Positions 43,889 through 53,390 are shown, counted from the first letter of the stretch. The stretch: DNA of 64,000 nucleotides from Mycobacterium sp. GA-2829 (GCF_001499965.1 NZ_LQIT01000003.1:1-64000); one strand, 5' to 3'. Numbers and translations: made by a program. The notes: generated from the letters alone by a model not told the origin.

Positions 43889-46095
43889 CGCGCCTCCTCG
43901 GTGGTCGATGGGCGGTAAGGCATCATGAGGTCCTCCAGCGTGATAGGCAGATCGCGCAACCGCTTTCCGGTGGCGTGGTAGACGGCGTTGGCGATCGCGG
44001 CGGGCACACCGCACGTGCCGATCTCGCCGATGCCACGCACCCCGATCGGATCCAACCCGTAGTCGGCGCCGTCGACGAAGGTGATGTCGAAGTCGGGGCG
44101 GTCGGCATGGGTGGGTACGTAGTACTCGCCGAGCATCTGTGCGGTGCCGGGGTCATACGGCACCCGCTCGAGCAACGCCATGCCGAGGCCGAACGTGATG
44201 CCGCCCATCACCTGGCTGCGGGCCAGTTTCGGGTTCAGCACACGGCCGCAGTCCATGACCGCGACCCAGCGGGTGACACCGGCGCGCCCGATCTGCTCGT
44301 CGACCTCCACCTCGCAGAAGTGGGCGCCGAAGGACTGGGACGCCGTCGCGGTCTGGCCGCCGGCGTCGCTGTCGACGGTGAAACTCAGGTTCTCGTGGTG
44401 GGTACCGACCAGCCCAGCAGGGTCGGCGTGCGTATTTTCCCGGCGAATCGCGTCGAGTCGGCGCTTCCATTCGGACGCAGCCGCGAAGACGGCCGACCCG
44501 ACGGTCGCGGTGGTCTGGGATGCGCCGCTGTACGGCGCGGAGGGGAATGTCGAGTCGCCGGAAAGGAAGGCGACTCGGGATAGGGGCAGCCCGGTCACGT
44601 CGGCTGCGACCTGGCACATGACCGTGCGCACGCCGTTACCGATCTCATGTGTCGCCGAGGCGAATTCCACCGTGCCGTCGGGTGCGGTGGTGACGCGGCA
44701 ATCGGCGGGCATGCGCCGGCCGGGGTAGGTCGCCGTCGCCATCCCCCACCCGACCTGGACGCCGTCCCGTCGCAGCGCGCGCGTCTCGGCCGGCCTGCGG
44801 GCCCACCCGAACCTCTCGGCGCCGACTCGGTAGCAGTCGAGCAGGTGCTCACCCGACCACGGCTTACCGCTGGCTTGGTCCGTGTCGGCGTGATTGCGAA
44901 CCCGCAGCTGCAGCGGGTCGAGGCCGATCTGATGGGCGAGTTCGTCGATGGCGGTTTCCAGCGCGAACAACCCGGGCGCCTCACCCGGGCCGCGCATGAA
45001 GCACGGGGTCGGGGTGTTGAGCCGTGCGGTGCGGTGGGACACCTCCAGATGGGTTGAGCGGTAGAGGAATCGGGTCGACAGCCCGGCGGGCTCGCAGAAG
45101 TGGGCGACGGTACTGGTTTCGGTCAGGGTGTGGTGTTCGGTGCTGAGCAGCCTGCCATCGCCGTCGGCCACGAGCACGATGTCCTGCTCGGTGCGGGGCC
45201 GATGCCCGGTAGAGGTGAACATCTGGTCGCGCGTGAGGACGAGCTTGACCGGACGGCCCACCTCGCGGGCCGCGAGCGCGCACAGCACCACGTGCATCCA
45301 CAGGAAGCTCTTCGATCCGAAGGCGCCGCCGACCAGTGGGGAGATCACCCGCACCCGGTCCTCGGCGATGCCGAGAGAGGCGGCCAGCGCGGTGCGTTCG
45401 CCCGCGATCCAGCGGGTGCTGTCGTGCACGGTCAACTGATCGCCCGACCAGCTGGCGATGGTGGCCGACAACTCGATCGGATAGTGCGCGTTCTCCGGTG
45501 TGGTGTACCGGGCGGCGAGTCGGTGCGCGCCGTGTGTCGGCGGCTCACCACGGCGGTCCTGCAGTTTCTCTTCGGACAGCTTCACGAAGTGGTCGGGGCG
45601 GTAGCTGCCGTGTCGGATCCGGCCGTCCTGCTCGTCGGGCTCCGGTGGTGTGGTGAGCACATCGTGAGCGTCGAGGAGGGCAGGACGGGCCTCGTACTGG
45701 AGGTCAATCAAAGCAGCTGCAGCAGTGGCGTTTTCGAGAGTGTCGGCGACCACCAGCGCCATGTGCTGGCCGACGTGCTGCACGGTGAGGTCCGACAGCG
45801 GCGGACGCCGCTCCAAGGGCAGATCCCAACTGAGGTCCTCGGGCACGTCACGGAGTGGCGGGCAGTTGATCGGCGTGAGGACGTGGAGGACCCCGGGGAC
45901 AGCCATGGCACGGTCGGAACCCACCCGCAGCGATTCCTGGGTGACCCTGCCGTGGGGGATCTCGGATTGGACGAGGACCGCGTACACCTGCCCTGGCAGT
46001 GCGACGTCAGCGGTGTAGCGGGCCGTGCCGGTGACCTTGGCTGCGCCTTCAACGCGGTTGACCGGTTCGCCGATTGCTCTCGCCACGTAGATCAT
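43885..46095 (-). CDS. Molybdopterin-binding large subunit of xanthine dehydrogenase/aldehyde oxidase family
   Basis: A 736-residue subunit. The N-terminal fold starts GEPVNRVEGAAKVTGTARYTADV. The Mo-site motifs include VGGAFGSKSFLWMH, FMRGPGEAPG and the catalytic Glu in IGVRGIGEIGTCGVPAAIANAVYH. It matches the YagR/PaoC group, which oxidise aromatic aldehydes to acids, better than true xanthine dehydrogenase. ATG 46095 was preferred; a TTG at 46122 is also open. No Mo-cofactor insertion chaperone (XdhC type) is seen nearby, so it must be supplied elsewhere. Confidence 0.9.
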   Translation of the reverse strand: MIYVARAIGEPVNRVEGAAKVTGTARYTADVALPGQVYAVLVQSEIPHGRVTQESLRVGSDRAMAVPGVLHVLTPINCPPLRDVPEDLSWDLPLERRPPLSDLTVQHVGQHMALVVADTLENATAAAALIDLQYEARPALLDAHDVLTTPPEPDEQDGRIRHGSYRPDHFVKLSEEKLQDRRGEPPTHGAHRLAARYTTPENAHYPIELSATIASWSGDQLTVHDSTRWIAGERTALAASLGIAEDRVRVISPLVGGAFGSKSFLWMHVVLCALAAREVGRPVKLVLTRDQMFTSTGHRPRTEQDIVLVADGDGRLLSTEHHTLTETSTVAHFCEPAGLSTRFLYRSTHLEVSHRTARLNTPTPCFMRGPGEAPGLFALETAIDELAHQIGLDPLQLRVRNHADTDQASGKPWSGEHLLDCYRVGAERFGWARRPAETRALRRDGVQVGWGMATATYPGRRMPADCRVTTAPDGTVEFASATHEIGNGVRTVMCQVAADVTGLPLSRVAFLSGDSTFPSAPYSGASQTTATVGSAVFAAASEWKRRLDAIRRENTHADPAGLVGTHHENLSFTVDSDAGGQTATASQSFGAHFCEVEVDEQIGRAGVTRWVAVMDCGRVLNPKLARSQVMGGITFGLGMALLERVPYDPGTAQMLGEYYVPTHADRPDFDITFVDGADYGLDPIGVRGIGEIGTCGVPAAIANAVYHATGKRLRDLPITLEDLMMPYRPSTTEEAR

Positions 46096-46152
46096 CGTGG
46101 TCGGCGGCCAACGACAAGCCAATACCGGCTAGCAGGAAACGTTGCGCGACCC

Positions 46153-46515
46153 TCAGGTGGCCAGCAGCAGTGCGGCGGCGATGAGCATGACCACGGCGGT
46201 CGCACCGTGCACGCCGAGCGAGATCGACCTCGGTCCACCCTCGCTCGCCACGATGACCGCATCGGCAATCGGAATGATGGTGGCCGCCAGAAGGATCCAC
46301 GCGAGCAGGTGCGGCGTGCCCGTGATCATCAGGACCACGACGAACATCCCCGAGGCGATGTCGCGGATGCCTTTGACCCTCAGGTACGGCTGGGCCGGGT
46401 CGGCGGGTACGCCGTAGCCGGCGGCCGCGACGCGCGGTGCGATCAGGAAGCGGGCGCCGATGGCGATGATCGCGGCGGCGATGACACCGGCCAGCACGTA
46501 ACCGATCGTTGTCAT
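46153..46515 (-). CDS. DUF4267 small membrane protein
   Basis: A 120-residue protein with four hydrophobic stretches (about 5-25, 50-68, 70-86 and 99-118) and the pattern RVKGIRDIASGMFVVVLMITG typical of the family. Function is unknown. The ATG overlaps the TGA of the upstream NIPSNAP gene (ATGA). It is the last gene of a three-gene operon and ends 57 nt before the molybdenum hydroxylase genes, so read-through into them is possible. Confidence 0.8.
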   Translation of the reverse strand: MTTIGYVLAGVIAAAIIAIGARFLIAPRVAAAGYGVPADPAQPYLRVKGIRDIASGMFVVVLMITGTPHLLAWILLAATIIPIADAVIVASEGGPRSISLGVHGATAVVMLIAAALLLAT

Positions 46516-46823
46516 ATCAGCTCCAGAGTCGGCTCGAGAAGGACAGACTCGACGTCGAGAATCTCGTCGACGTCGAAATCCGCCATATCGGCGGCGAATT
46601 CGCGGCTGGTCATGACGGTCCGCGTGACGTGGTCGATGTCGGCGTCCTCGGAGTAGCGGATCAGCGCGACGAGTCGGTGCGCATCGCCGCTGCGGTCGAT
46701 CCACACGCCGTGGGTGGTGATGCCGAACTTCTCGAAGGTGTCGACGTGGCGCGCCCAGTGCACGGTCGCATACCGCTGCAGCGCCTCCCGGGAGCGCAGC
46801 GTGTAGATCCTGAGCTCGAACAT
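46512..46823 (-). CDS. NIPSNAP-family protein
   Basis: A 103-residue dimeric alpha-beta barrel type protein beginning MFELRIYTLRSREALQRYATVHWARH, a typical NIPSNAP start. The remaining part, HGVWIDRSGDAHRLVALIRYSEDAD, also fits. Family members are small and of uncertain function, often next to oxidoreductases or small membrane proteins. Start and stop overlap both neighbours, so the three-gene operon is tightly coupled. Confidence 0.84.
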   Translation of the reverse strand: MFELRIYTLRSREALQRYATVHWARHVDTFEKFGITTHGVWIDRSGDAHRLVALIRYSEDADIDHVTRTVMTSREFAADMADFDVDEILDVESVLLEPTLELI

Positions 46824-47293
46824 CAGAGCACCAGTCCCACGCACAGCGCGAGGACCGCCAGACCCTGCAGTGCCGCCCGGGTGTCGATGATCCGATCCCA
46901 TTTTGCCTGCAGTGCACGAGGATCCGGGAGGTCTCCGCCGGCGGCGGCCGCCGCGGTGAACCGCCGGTTGATCGGCGCGCTGACCGTGGCGTAGAGCGCC
47001 GTCCACACCAGAAGGAGGATCAGCGCGACAGCCGCCGTGAGGGCCTGCGCCCGGTGCGCCGCGATCGTGGCCAGCACGGCGGTCGCCGCGGTGGCAACCA
47101 CGCTGAGCACGCCCGGTATCGGCATGCGCCTGTCCCCGTAGCGGTGGACGCCCCCGAGGACCGCGGTCAGGGCACGGTCCCCGACCCCCGCGAGCGCGGG
47201 TCTGAGCACGATGGCGCAGAAGACGTCGGTGCCGTAGACCACCGCGGCGCCCAGTACGGCGACCAACGCGGTCAGCGTGATGGCGATGTCCAT
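46823..47293 (-). CDS. DUF1772 / anthrone oxygenase-like four-TM protein
   Basis: A 156-residue membrane protein with four helices (about 4-25, 58-78, 83-105 and 137-155) and the pattern TVSAPINRRF seen in DUF1772 and anthrone oxygenase-like proteins. Function in bacteria is unknown. It is the first gene of the operon. The 96 bp upstream, shared with the divergent TetR gene, hold three palindromic operator sites. Confidence 0.75.
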   Translation of the reverse strand: MDIAITLTALVAVLGAAVVYGTDVFCAIVLRPALAGVGDRALTAVLGGVHRYGDRRMPIPGVLSVVATAATAVLATIAAHRAQALTAAVALILLLVWTALYATVSAPINRRFTAAAAAGGDLPDPRALQAKWDRIIDTRAALQGLAVLALCVGLVL

Positions 47294-47314
47294 GTCCCAC
47301 TCCCTCGATCAGGC

Positions 47315-47379
47315 GTTAGCAACGCTAACCCCGCATCCCGCCTGCGTCAATAGCAGCGCTAGCGTCAGTAGCAGCGCTA
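47315..47379. promoter_or_regulatory. Triple TAGC-N3-GCTA operators for the divergent TetR gene
   Basis: GTTAGCAACGCTAAC (47315-47329) is a perfect palindrome with a 3-nt centre. TAGCAGCGCTA occurs at 47351-47361 and again at 47369-47379, within a repeated 18-nt unit. All three share TAGC-N3-GCTA and lie between the DUF1772 operon and the TetR gene. Confidence 0.83.
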
Positions 47380-47389
47380 GAGTGGGCTC

Positions 47390-47953
47390 ATGTCCTTGGA
47401 GGAGCGTCGCGCTCGAGAGCAGGCCGCCCGGCGTCGGTTGATCGTCAGCACGGCCCGTGGCGTCGCCGAGGCCGAGGGCTGGGAGGCCGTCACCACCCGC
47501 CGGTTGTCCGCCGAGATCGAGTACAGCCAGCCCGTGCTCTACAAGCACTTCGCCGGGATGGAGCAGATCGCCGCGGCGGTCGCGGTCGAAGGCTTCGGAG
47601 AACTCGCCGAGGCGGTCCGGACCGCGCGCTCCGGCCCGGACGCACTACTGCAGGTCGCGCACGCCTACGTCGATTTCGCCCGCGCCAACCCGGCGGTGTA
47701 CGACGCGATGTTCACTCGCGGCACCACGCTGCAGTTCGCGGCGCCCGATACGCCGCCCCAATTGAAAGCGGCCTTCGCCGAACTACGCGAAGCGGTCGCG
47801 ACGGTCGCGGACGGACAGGACGTCGACGCGCTCACCGAGGTGGTGTGGGCGGCCCTACACGGGCTGGTCGCCCTCGGCCGCGGCGGCCGGCTACGCCCCG
47901 GCCTCGACGCCGACCGCATCCGACTGCTCGTCGCGCAGATCGCCGGCGCCTGA
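47390..47953 (+). CDS. TetR-family regulator with WHG-type C-terminal domain
   Basis: A 187-residue regulator. The N-terminal helix-turn-helix has [33 protein letters not shown]. The C-terminal domain ends [21 protein letters not shown], the pattern that names the WHG domain. It is divergent from the DUF1772-NIPSNAP-DUF4267 operon, across three operator-like palindromes, and very probably represses that operon and itself. The ligand is unknown. Its last 63 bp overlap the end of the haloalkane dehalogenase gene on the other strand. Confidence 0.87.
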   Translation: MSLEERRAREQAARRRLIVSTARGVAEAEGWEAVTTRRLSAEIEYSQPVLYKHFAGMEQIAAAVAVEGFGELAEAVRTARSGPDALLQVAHAYVDFARANPAVYDAMFTRGTTLQFAAPDTPPQLKAAFAELREAVATVADGQDVDALTEVVWAALHGLVALGRGGRLRPGLDADRIRLLVAQIAGA

Positions 47954-48835
47954 GCGGATCGTTCGGACGAAAGAAGCGATGGCCGTGCCGATCTCGTCGG
48001 CGCTGTCCTCCTGCAGGAAATGTGTTCCCGAAACGGTGATCTCGGTCTGATTGGGCCAGCTGCGGACGATGTCGAGGATGCGTTGCCCGCTCTGGACCAC
48101 CCCCGGATCTGCGCGGACGAACAGTTTGGGAACGTCGCTTTCGGCCAGCCACGCCCCGAACTCCTCGATCACCTCGACCACCTCGGCGGGTTCTCCGGCG
48201 ATCGGGACATCGCGCGGCCATGACAGCGTGGGCCGCCGGCCCTCGCCGGGGTTCAGGAACGGCAGGCGATAATAGTTCATCTCCTCGTCGCTGAGAGTGC
48301 GCATCACGACGGACGGCAGCACACCCTCGATGAAGACGTTGTTCTCCAACACCATTGCCTCGCCCTGCGGAGAGCGGAGGCCGCGGAACATCTGGGCGAC
48401 CTCGCCGGGGAAGTCGTCCCACTCCATCGGTACGGAGACGGTCTCCATGTGCACGATGCAGGCGACCCGGTCGCGGTGGTGGTTGGCCCAGTCGAGTCCC
48501 AGCGCACCGCCCCAGTCGTGGAGTACGAGCGTGACGCGATCGCCGAGATCCAGCGCGTCCCAGAGCGCGAAAAGGTAGTCGCGATTCTCGTGATAGTGGT
48601 AGCTGCCGGGCCCCGGGTGATCCAGTTTGTCGGAGGCGCCCATCCCGATCAGGTCGCAGGCGACGAGTCGGCCGAGCCCTTCCAGGTGCGGCATCACGTT
48701 GCGCCACAGGTACGACGAGCTCGGGTTGCCGTGCTGGAACACGATGGCGTCGCCGTCGCCCTCGTCGATGTACGCCATGCGCTTACCGTTGATTTCTTTG
48801 TATTGCAGCCGGCCGTACGGCTTCACTCCGGGCAT
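47891..48835 (-). CDS. Haloalkane dehalogenase (DhaA/LinB-like)
   Basis: A 314-residue alpha/beta-hydrolase that hydrolyses carbon-halogen bonds to alcohol and halide. Asp107 in [12 protein letters not shown] is the nucleophile, the Glu in [12 protein letters not shown] is the expected acid of the DhaA/LinB subfamily and the His lies in SGTHFLQED. The halide-binding Asn is in [12 protein letters not shown] and Trp in HDWGG. A tail of about 15 residues extends past the normal end and overlaps the TetR gene by 63 bp. GAGGAG lies 7 nt before the ATG at 48835. Natural substrates in mycobacteria are unknown. Confidence 0.92.
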   Translation of the reverse strand: MPGVKPYGRLQYKEINGKRMAYIDEGDGDAIVFQHGNPSSSYLWRNVMPHLEGLGRLVACDLIGMGASDKLDHPGPGSYHYHENRDYLFALWDALDLGDRVTLVLHDWGGALGLDWANHHRDRVACIVHMETVSVPMEWDDFPGEVAQMFRGLRSPQGEAMVLENNVFIEGVLPSVVMRTLSDEEMNYYRLPFLNPGEGRRPTLSWPRDVPIAGEPAEVVEVIEEFGAWLAESDVPKLFVRADPGVVQSGQRILDIVRSWPNQTEITVSGTHFLQEDSADEIGTAIASFVRTIRSGAGDLRDEQSDAVGVEAGA

Positions 48836-48935
48836 CAGGCGCTCCTCTCTCTGGGTTTGGAACGTAATGCCCACTGCCAGTGGAGGACAGGCGGACGATG
48901 GCCAATGACCGCCGGAATGTGGCCGACGCCCGGGA

Positions 48936-51212
48936 TCACTCCCAGACGACCTCGTCAGGAGTCTTGTCGGGCCGCAGTCCCCGCCACGACGGCTGACGCA
49001 GCCTGCCGTCGCCGGTGCGTTCGCTGTAGCGCACCTCCCCCACCAGTTCGGGCCGCACGAACGTCACCCCCTTGGCATCCTGGGTGGGAAGCCTTGTGAC
49101 GAATGGTGATTCCTTCGTGTGGAGGGGTGCCAGCGTCTTCTTGAGCATGCCGAGTTCCTTCTCGGTGAATCCTGTGCCGACGCGGCCGACGAACTCCAAA
49201 CCGTCGGGTCCGGGGATGCCGAGGACCAGTGCGCCGATACCGCTGCTGCGGCCCCCCTCGCCCTGCCGCCACCCGCCGATCACGACTTCCTGGGTGTTCC
49301 AGAGTTTGTCCTTGATCCACGCCGACGACCGTCGCCCCGGCTGATAGGTGGAGTCCCACTTCTTGGCGACGACACCCTCCCACTTGCGTTCGCGGGCGTG
49401 GTCGAGCGCCTCGGCGCCGTCCCCCTCGAGTTGCGGCGGCACGATCAGTCCGCCGCCAGCGGCCAAGGTCTCCAACAGTTTTCGGCGGTCGCGATACTTC
49501 GCCTTGAGCAGCCACCGCCCATCGAGGCGCAGGATGTCGAAGGCCCAGAACTCGACCCGCGTGGAGCGGGCGCGGTTCTGCATCTGTCCGAAACTCGGGA
49601 CGCCCTTCTCGTCGAGGGCCACGGCCTCCCCGTCGAGCACCACGTGGTGGTCGGCGAGATCGGCTGCCAGCGCGCGGAATTGAGGGTACTCGGCGGTGAC
49701 GTCGCGGCCGCTGCGGGACCGCAGGCACAGCTTGCCGTGGTCGGCCTCGACCAGCAGGCGGTAGCCGTCCCACTTGCCCTCGAACGCCCACTGTTTCGCG
49801 GTGTACTTCTCGACCGAACCGTGGGTGGCCAGCATCGGCGCGAAGTCCTCGAAGGTCGGGTTGCCCTGGTCCTTCATCCGGTGGGCGAGCCAGTTCTTGC
49901 CGTCGGTCTGGATCAGCGCGTAACGCCCGTCGATCTTCTCGCCGTGCAGGGTGATGATGACCTCGCCACCCTTCGCCGGGCCGTCGGGGGCGTGGTCGTT
50001 GAACTTCTCGGTGTCGTAGGTGCCGGTGTCCCAGATGATCATGTCGCCGCCGCCGTACTCGCCCTTGGGGATGGTGCCGTGGAAGGTGAGGTACTCCAGC
50101 GGGTGGTCCTCGGTGTGGACGGCGAGGCGGTTCTCCGACGGGCGGTCAGGCAGGTTCTTCGGCACCGCCCAGCTGACCAGCACCCCGTCGCGTTCCAGGC
50201 GCAGGTCGTAGTGCAGGCGGCGGGCGTGGTGTTCCTGGATGACGAAGCGGTCGTTGTTGCCGGCCTTCGGCGGCCGGGGCGGGACGGGTTCAGGAGTCTT
50301 CGAGGGGTCGCGCATGCTGCGGTACTTGGTCAGCCGGTCCTCGACGGGCACCTTCTCGTCGAGGTCGGCGAGCAGGTCGCCGAACTCCTCGATGCGCTCG
50401 AGCACTTCGTCGAACCGCAAGTGCCGCAGGTCGGGGTCCTCGATCTCGTCCCAGGTGCGGGGTGCGGCGACAGTGGGCTCGTCGCGGCCCCGCATCGAGT
50501 ACGGCGCGATCGTCGTCTTGTTGCCGTTGTTCTGGCTCCAGTCGAGGAAGACCTTGCCGGTGCGCAGGCTCTTGGTCATCGTCGCGGTGACCTGTTTGGG
50601 CATGGTCTTCTCGAGCTGCTGGGCGATCCGTTTGGCCAGTACCGACGCGCCCTGGCTGCTGATCGGCTCGTCGAGCGGGACGTAGAGGTGTAGCCCCTTG
50701 CTGCCGCTGGTCAGCGGGAAGGAGGTGAGGCCGATGCCGTCGATGAGGTCGCGGACCTCGTGGGCGACCTCGCACAGCTGACGGAACGTGACGCCCTCAC
50801 CGGGGTCGAGGTCGAAGACGATGCGGGTGGCCGGGCCGGGCGTGAGGTTGTCAGGTTCGCCGACGAAGCGCCACTGCGGGACGTGCACCTCCAGCGACGC
50901 CTGCTGCGCCAGCCAGGCCAGGCCCTCGCGGGTGTCGATCAGCGGGTAGGTGGTGGTGCCCGACTTGTGCACGATCGTGCCGCGCGCCAACCAGTCCGGG
51001 GCGGAGCTGGCCAGCTGCTTCTCGAAGAACTCGAGCTCGCCGACGCCGTTGGGCCAGCGTTTACGGGTGACCGCCCGGCCGGCGATGTGCGGGATCATCG
51101 CCTCGGCGACGTTGACGTAGTACTCGAACACCTCGGCCTTGGTGGTACCCGTGGCCGGGTACAGCACCTTGTCCGGGTTGGTCAGGCGTACCCGACCGAA
51201 GTGATCCACCAC
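48936..51212 (-). CDS. ligD: ATP-dependent DNA ligase LigD (polymerase-phosphoesterase-ligase)
   Basis: A 758-residue NHEJ enzyme with the mycobacterial domain order. Polymerase/primase domain (about 1-290) has [10 protein letters not shown] (metal-binding Asp pair) and [12 protein letters not shown]. Phosphoesterase domain (about 315-455) has [16 protein letters not shown] and [20 protein letters not shown]. Ligase domain (about 465-758) has Lys480 in EGKWDGYR, the adenylated residue, and [14 protein letters not shown]. With Ku (60.2 kb) it joins double-strand breaks. The GTG at 51212 has TAATAC 6 nt upstream, again a near-leaderless pattern. Confidence 0.97.
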   Translation of the reverse strand: MVDHFGRVRLTNPDKVLYPATGTTKAEVFEYYVNVAEAMIPHIAGRAVTRKRWPNGVGELEFFEKQLASSAPDWLARGTIVHKSGTTTYPLIDTREGLAWLAQQASLEVHVPQWRFVGEPDNLTPGPATRIVFDLDPGEGVTFRQLCEVAHEVRDLIDGIGLTSFPLTSGSKGLHLYVPLDEPISSQGASVLAKRIAQQLEKTMPKQVTATMTKSLRTGKVFLDWSQNNGNKTTIAPYSMRGRDEPTVAAPRTWDEIEDPDLRHLRFDEVLERIEEFGDLLADLDEKVPVEDRLTKYRSMRDPSKTPEPVPPRPPKAGNNDRFVIQEHHARRLHYDLRLERDGVLVSWAVPKNLPDRPSENRLAVHTEDHPLEYLTFHGTIPKGEYGGGDMIIWDTGTYDTEKFNDHAPDGPAKGGEVIITLHGEKIDGRYALIQTDGKNWLAHRMKDQGNPTFEDFAPMLATHGSVEKYTAKQWAFEGKWDGYRLLVEADHGKLCLRSRSGRDVTAEYPQFRALAADLADHHVVLDGEAVALDEKGVPSFGQMQNRARSTRVEFWAFDILRLDGRWLLKAKYRDRRKLLETLAAGGGLIVPPQLEGDGAEALDHARERKWEGVVAKKWDSTYQPGRRSSAWIKDKLWNTQEVVIGGWRQGEGGRSSGIGALVLGIPGPDGLEFVGRVGTGFTEKELGMLKKTLAPLHTKESPFVTRLPTQDAKGVTFVRPELVGEVRYSERTGDGRLRQPSWRGLRPDKTPDEVVWE

Positions 51213-51248
51213 GCCACGGTATTACCCGTTCGCGCGGATGCGTTCATC

Positions 51249-51309
51249 GCCGACTTCTACACCAGGGTCGTTGTCCACGCCGAAGGACAACCCTGAGGTA
51301 GAACTCGCC
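51249..51309. repeat. Palindromic repeat, family D copy 1
   Basis: A 61-bp element, starting GCCGACTTCTAC and ending GTAGAACTCGCC, folds on itself through GACTTCTAC/GTAGAACTC and AGGGT/ACCCT. It is about 84 percent identical to copy 2, 988 bp away. Unlike families A-C it lies between divergent genes (ligD and the AbiEi/DUF559-type gene). Confidence 0.83.
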
Positions 51310-51397
51310 GTCCACAAGCGCCGCTCCATTCACAGCCACGCGTGCGTCGAGCGCCTCAGGGGCGTGCGTCGTCGGCTGCCGCCGAGAGCATCGACGC

Positions 51398-52252
51398 ATG
51401 TCAGAACCGTTCATCGGACGCGAAGCCATCACTCGCGGGAAGCTCACCCGCGGACAACTGCGAGCGCGATACGTCGCCGTCCACCCGGGTGTCTACGCGC
51501 CGCGAGGCGCACCACGCACCCTGCTGCTCAACGCATCCGCCGCCTGGCTGTGGACCGGGCGTCACGGCATCATCGCCGGGCGAGCCGCCGCGGCGTTGCA
51601 CGGGGCGAAGTGGGTCGACGCGACGACGCCGATCGAGATCATCGCCGAGCACGGCCGTCGCAGGGCCGGGGTCATCGTCCGCGAGGAAAGAGTCGGCGAC
51701 GACGAAGTCGTGTACATCGGCGACCTCCCCGTCACGTCGCCGGCGCGCACGGCCTTCGATCTGGCCCGCCACCTCCCGCGTGACGCCGCGGTCGTCCACC
51801 TCGACGCCTTGGGCGCCGCGACGGGGGTCAGCGCTGTCGACATCGCGCCACTGGCCCTGCGCTACCGCGGTGCACGCGGTATCCGGTCCGCGGGCGTCGC
51901 GCTCGACCTCATGGATGCCGGCGCAGAGTCACCGCAGGAGACCCGGCTGCGCCTGACGCTGATCGACGGCGGCCTGCCGCGACCCCGGACACAGATCCGC
52001 GTCACCGACGGACGTTCGGAGGCGTTCATCGACATGGGTTACGACGAGCCGAAGGTCGGGCTCGACTACGAAGGCGCGCACCACGCGACGATTCGAGGCC
52101 AGTACGTGTACGACATCGGCCGGTCCGAATTCATCGCCCGCCAGGGTTGGCTCGATTTCCGGGTGGTGGCCGAGCACAGCAAGCTGTTCATCCTGCACCG
52201 CGTCCGGCAAGCCTTCGCCGAACGCGGGTGGACGCCGCCGACTTCTACGTGA
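51398..52252 (+). CDS. AbiEi-like / DUF559-type protein with putative nuclease-fold C-terminus
   Basis: A 284-residue protein. The N-terminal region (about 5-105) resembles the AbiEi antitoxin winged-helix module: FIGREAITRGKLTRGQLRARYVAVHPGVYAPRG and AAWLWTGRHGIIAGRAAAALHG. The C-terminal part (about 185-280) looks like the restriction-endonuclease-like DUF559/Vsr fold, with FIDMGYDEPKVGLDYEGAHH as candidate acidic site. No toxin gene partner is adjacent. Such genes are numerous in mycobacteria and unexplained. The last codons (PTST and stop) are supplied by family D copy 2, and copy 1 lies 89 nt upstream of the ATG. Confidence 0.75.
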   Translation: MSEPFIGREAITRGKLTRGQLRARYVAVHPGVYAPRGAPRTLLLNASAAWLWTGRHGIIAGRAAAALHGAKWVDATTPIEIIAEHGRRRAGVIVREERVGDDEVVYIGDLPVTSPARTAFDLARHLPRDAAVVHLDALGAATGVSAVDIAPLALRYRGARGIRSAGVALDLMDAGAESPQETRLRLTLIDGGLPRPRTQIRVTDGRSEAFIDMGYDEPKVGLDYEGAHHATIRGQYVYDIGRSEFIARQGWLDFRVVAEHSKLFILHRVRQAFAERGWTPPTST

Positions 52253-52297
52253 GGGTCGTTGTCCACGCCCGAGCACGACCCTGGTGTAGAACTCGGC
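52237..52297. repeat. Palindromic repeat, family D copy 2
   Basis: A 61-bp element starting GCCGACTTCTAC and ending GTAGAACTCGGC, in the same orientation as copy 1. Its left end encodes the last residues and stop of the AbiEi/DUF559-type gene; its right end lies between that gene and the convergent ABC ATPase gene. The two arms match at about 22 of 28 positions. Confidence 0.83.
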
Positions 52298-52310
52298 GCA
52301 GCGGGCGGAC

Positions 52311-53390
52311 CTAATTCAGCCGTTCGCCGGTCTCGGGATGGAACAGGTGCACCACACCGTCCGGGTGCTTGCGCAGCTCCACCGTCTGGGCCAGCTTCGG
52401 CGCCGTGCGCGGATTGCACCGGGCCACCAGCTCGACGCCGTTCGTCGAGTGCGTGTAGACGTACGCCTCGCTGCCGAGGTCTTCGACGAGGTCGACGACG
52501 ACGTCGATGCCACCGCTGTCGCTGATCTCCAACTGCTCCGGCCGGATACCGAAGGTCACCTCCGACAGGCCCGCGTCGCTGATCTTGGTCAGGTCGTCGC
52601 GCTCGAGTTCCAGCGTGGACTCACCGACCTTCACCCCGTTGGACGTCACCGGCAGCGTCACCAGATTCATCGCGGGCGAGCCGATGAAGCCGGCGACGAA
52701 CGCGTTGGCCGGCCGGTCGTAGAGCTCGTTCGGCGAGGCGAACTGCTGCAGTTTCCCGAAGCGCAGCACCGCGACCCGGTCCCCCATCGTCATCGCCTCC
52801 ACCTGATCGTGGGTGACGTAGACGGTGGTGGTGCCGAGCCGCCGCTGCAGCGCGGCGATCTGTGTGCGGGTCTGCACACGCAGCTTCGCATCGAGGTTCG
52901 ACAGCGGCTCGTCCATGCAGAACACCTGCGGCTCACGGACGATCGCACGACCCATGGCGACACGCTGGCGCTGGCCACCGGACAACTTCGCTGGTTTGCG
53001 GTCCAGGAACTCGGTGAGGTCGAGAATCTTGGCCGCCTCCTCGACCTTGCGCCGCCGTTCGTCGGCAGGCACACCGCGCAACTTCAATGCGAAGCCCATG
53101 TTCTCGGCGACGGTCTTGTTCGGGTACAGCGCGTAGTTCTGGAACACCATCGCGATGTCGCGGTCCTTGGACGGCACCCCGGTCATGTCCTTGCCACCGA
53201 TCTCGATGGCGCCCTCGTCGATGTCCTCGAGCCCGGCGAGCATGCGCAGTGCGGTGCTCTTACCTGACCCGGACGGGCCGACCAGCACCACGAACTCACC
53301 GTCGGCGATGTCGAGGTTGAGTGAGTCCACCGCGAGCTTGTCCGAGCCCTCGTAGATGCACGACGCGTTCTTGTACGTGATTGCAGCCAT
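52311..53390 (-). CDS. Carbohydrate ABC transporter ATP-binding protein (UgpC/MsiK type)
   Basis: A 359-residue ATPase. Walker A GPSGSGKST, signature LSGGQRQRVAMGRAIVREP, Walker B VFCMDEPLSNLDAK and switch His in YVTHDQVEAMT are present. The C-terminal OB-type domain (about 240-359) is typical of MalK/UgpC ATPases that couple to sugar permeases. It is the last gene of a leftward operon encoding binding protein and two permeases, and energises polyol or sugar import. Confidence 0.94.
   Translation of the reverse strand: MAAITYKNASCIYEGSDKLAVDSLNLDIADGEFVVLVGPSGSGKSTALRMLAGLEDIDEGAIEIGGKDMTGVPSKDRDIAMVFQNYALYPNKTVAENMGFALKLRGVPADERRRKVEEAAKILDLTEFLDRKPAKLSGGQRQRVAMGRAIVREPQVFCMDEPLSNLDAKLRVQTRTQIAALQRRLGTTTVYVTHDQVEAMTMGDRVAVLRFGKLQQFASPNELYDRPANAFVAGFIGSPAMNLVTLPVTSNGVKVGESTLELERDDLTKISDAGLSEVTFGIRPEQLEISDSGGIDVVVDLVEDLGSEAYVYTHSTNGVELVARCNPRTAPKLAQTVELRKHPDGVVHLFHPETGERLN

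Noticed and set aside
51238..51783. 181-codon frame overlapping the start of the AbiEi/DUF559-type gene
   Set aside because: It is out of frame with the recognisable protein, and its only notable part is the repeat-derived SPTSTPG segment.
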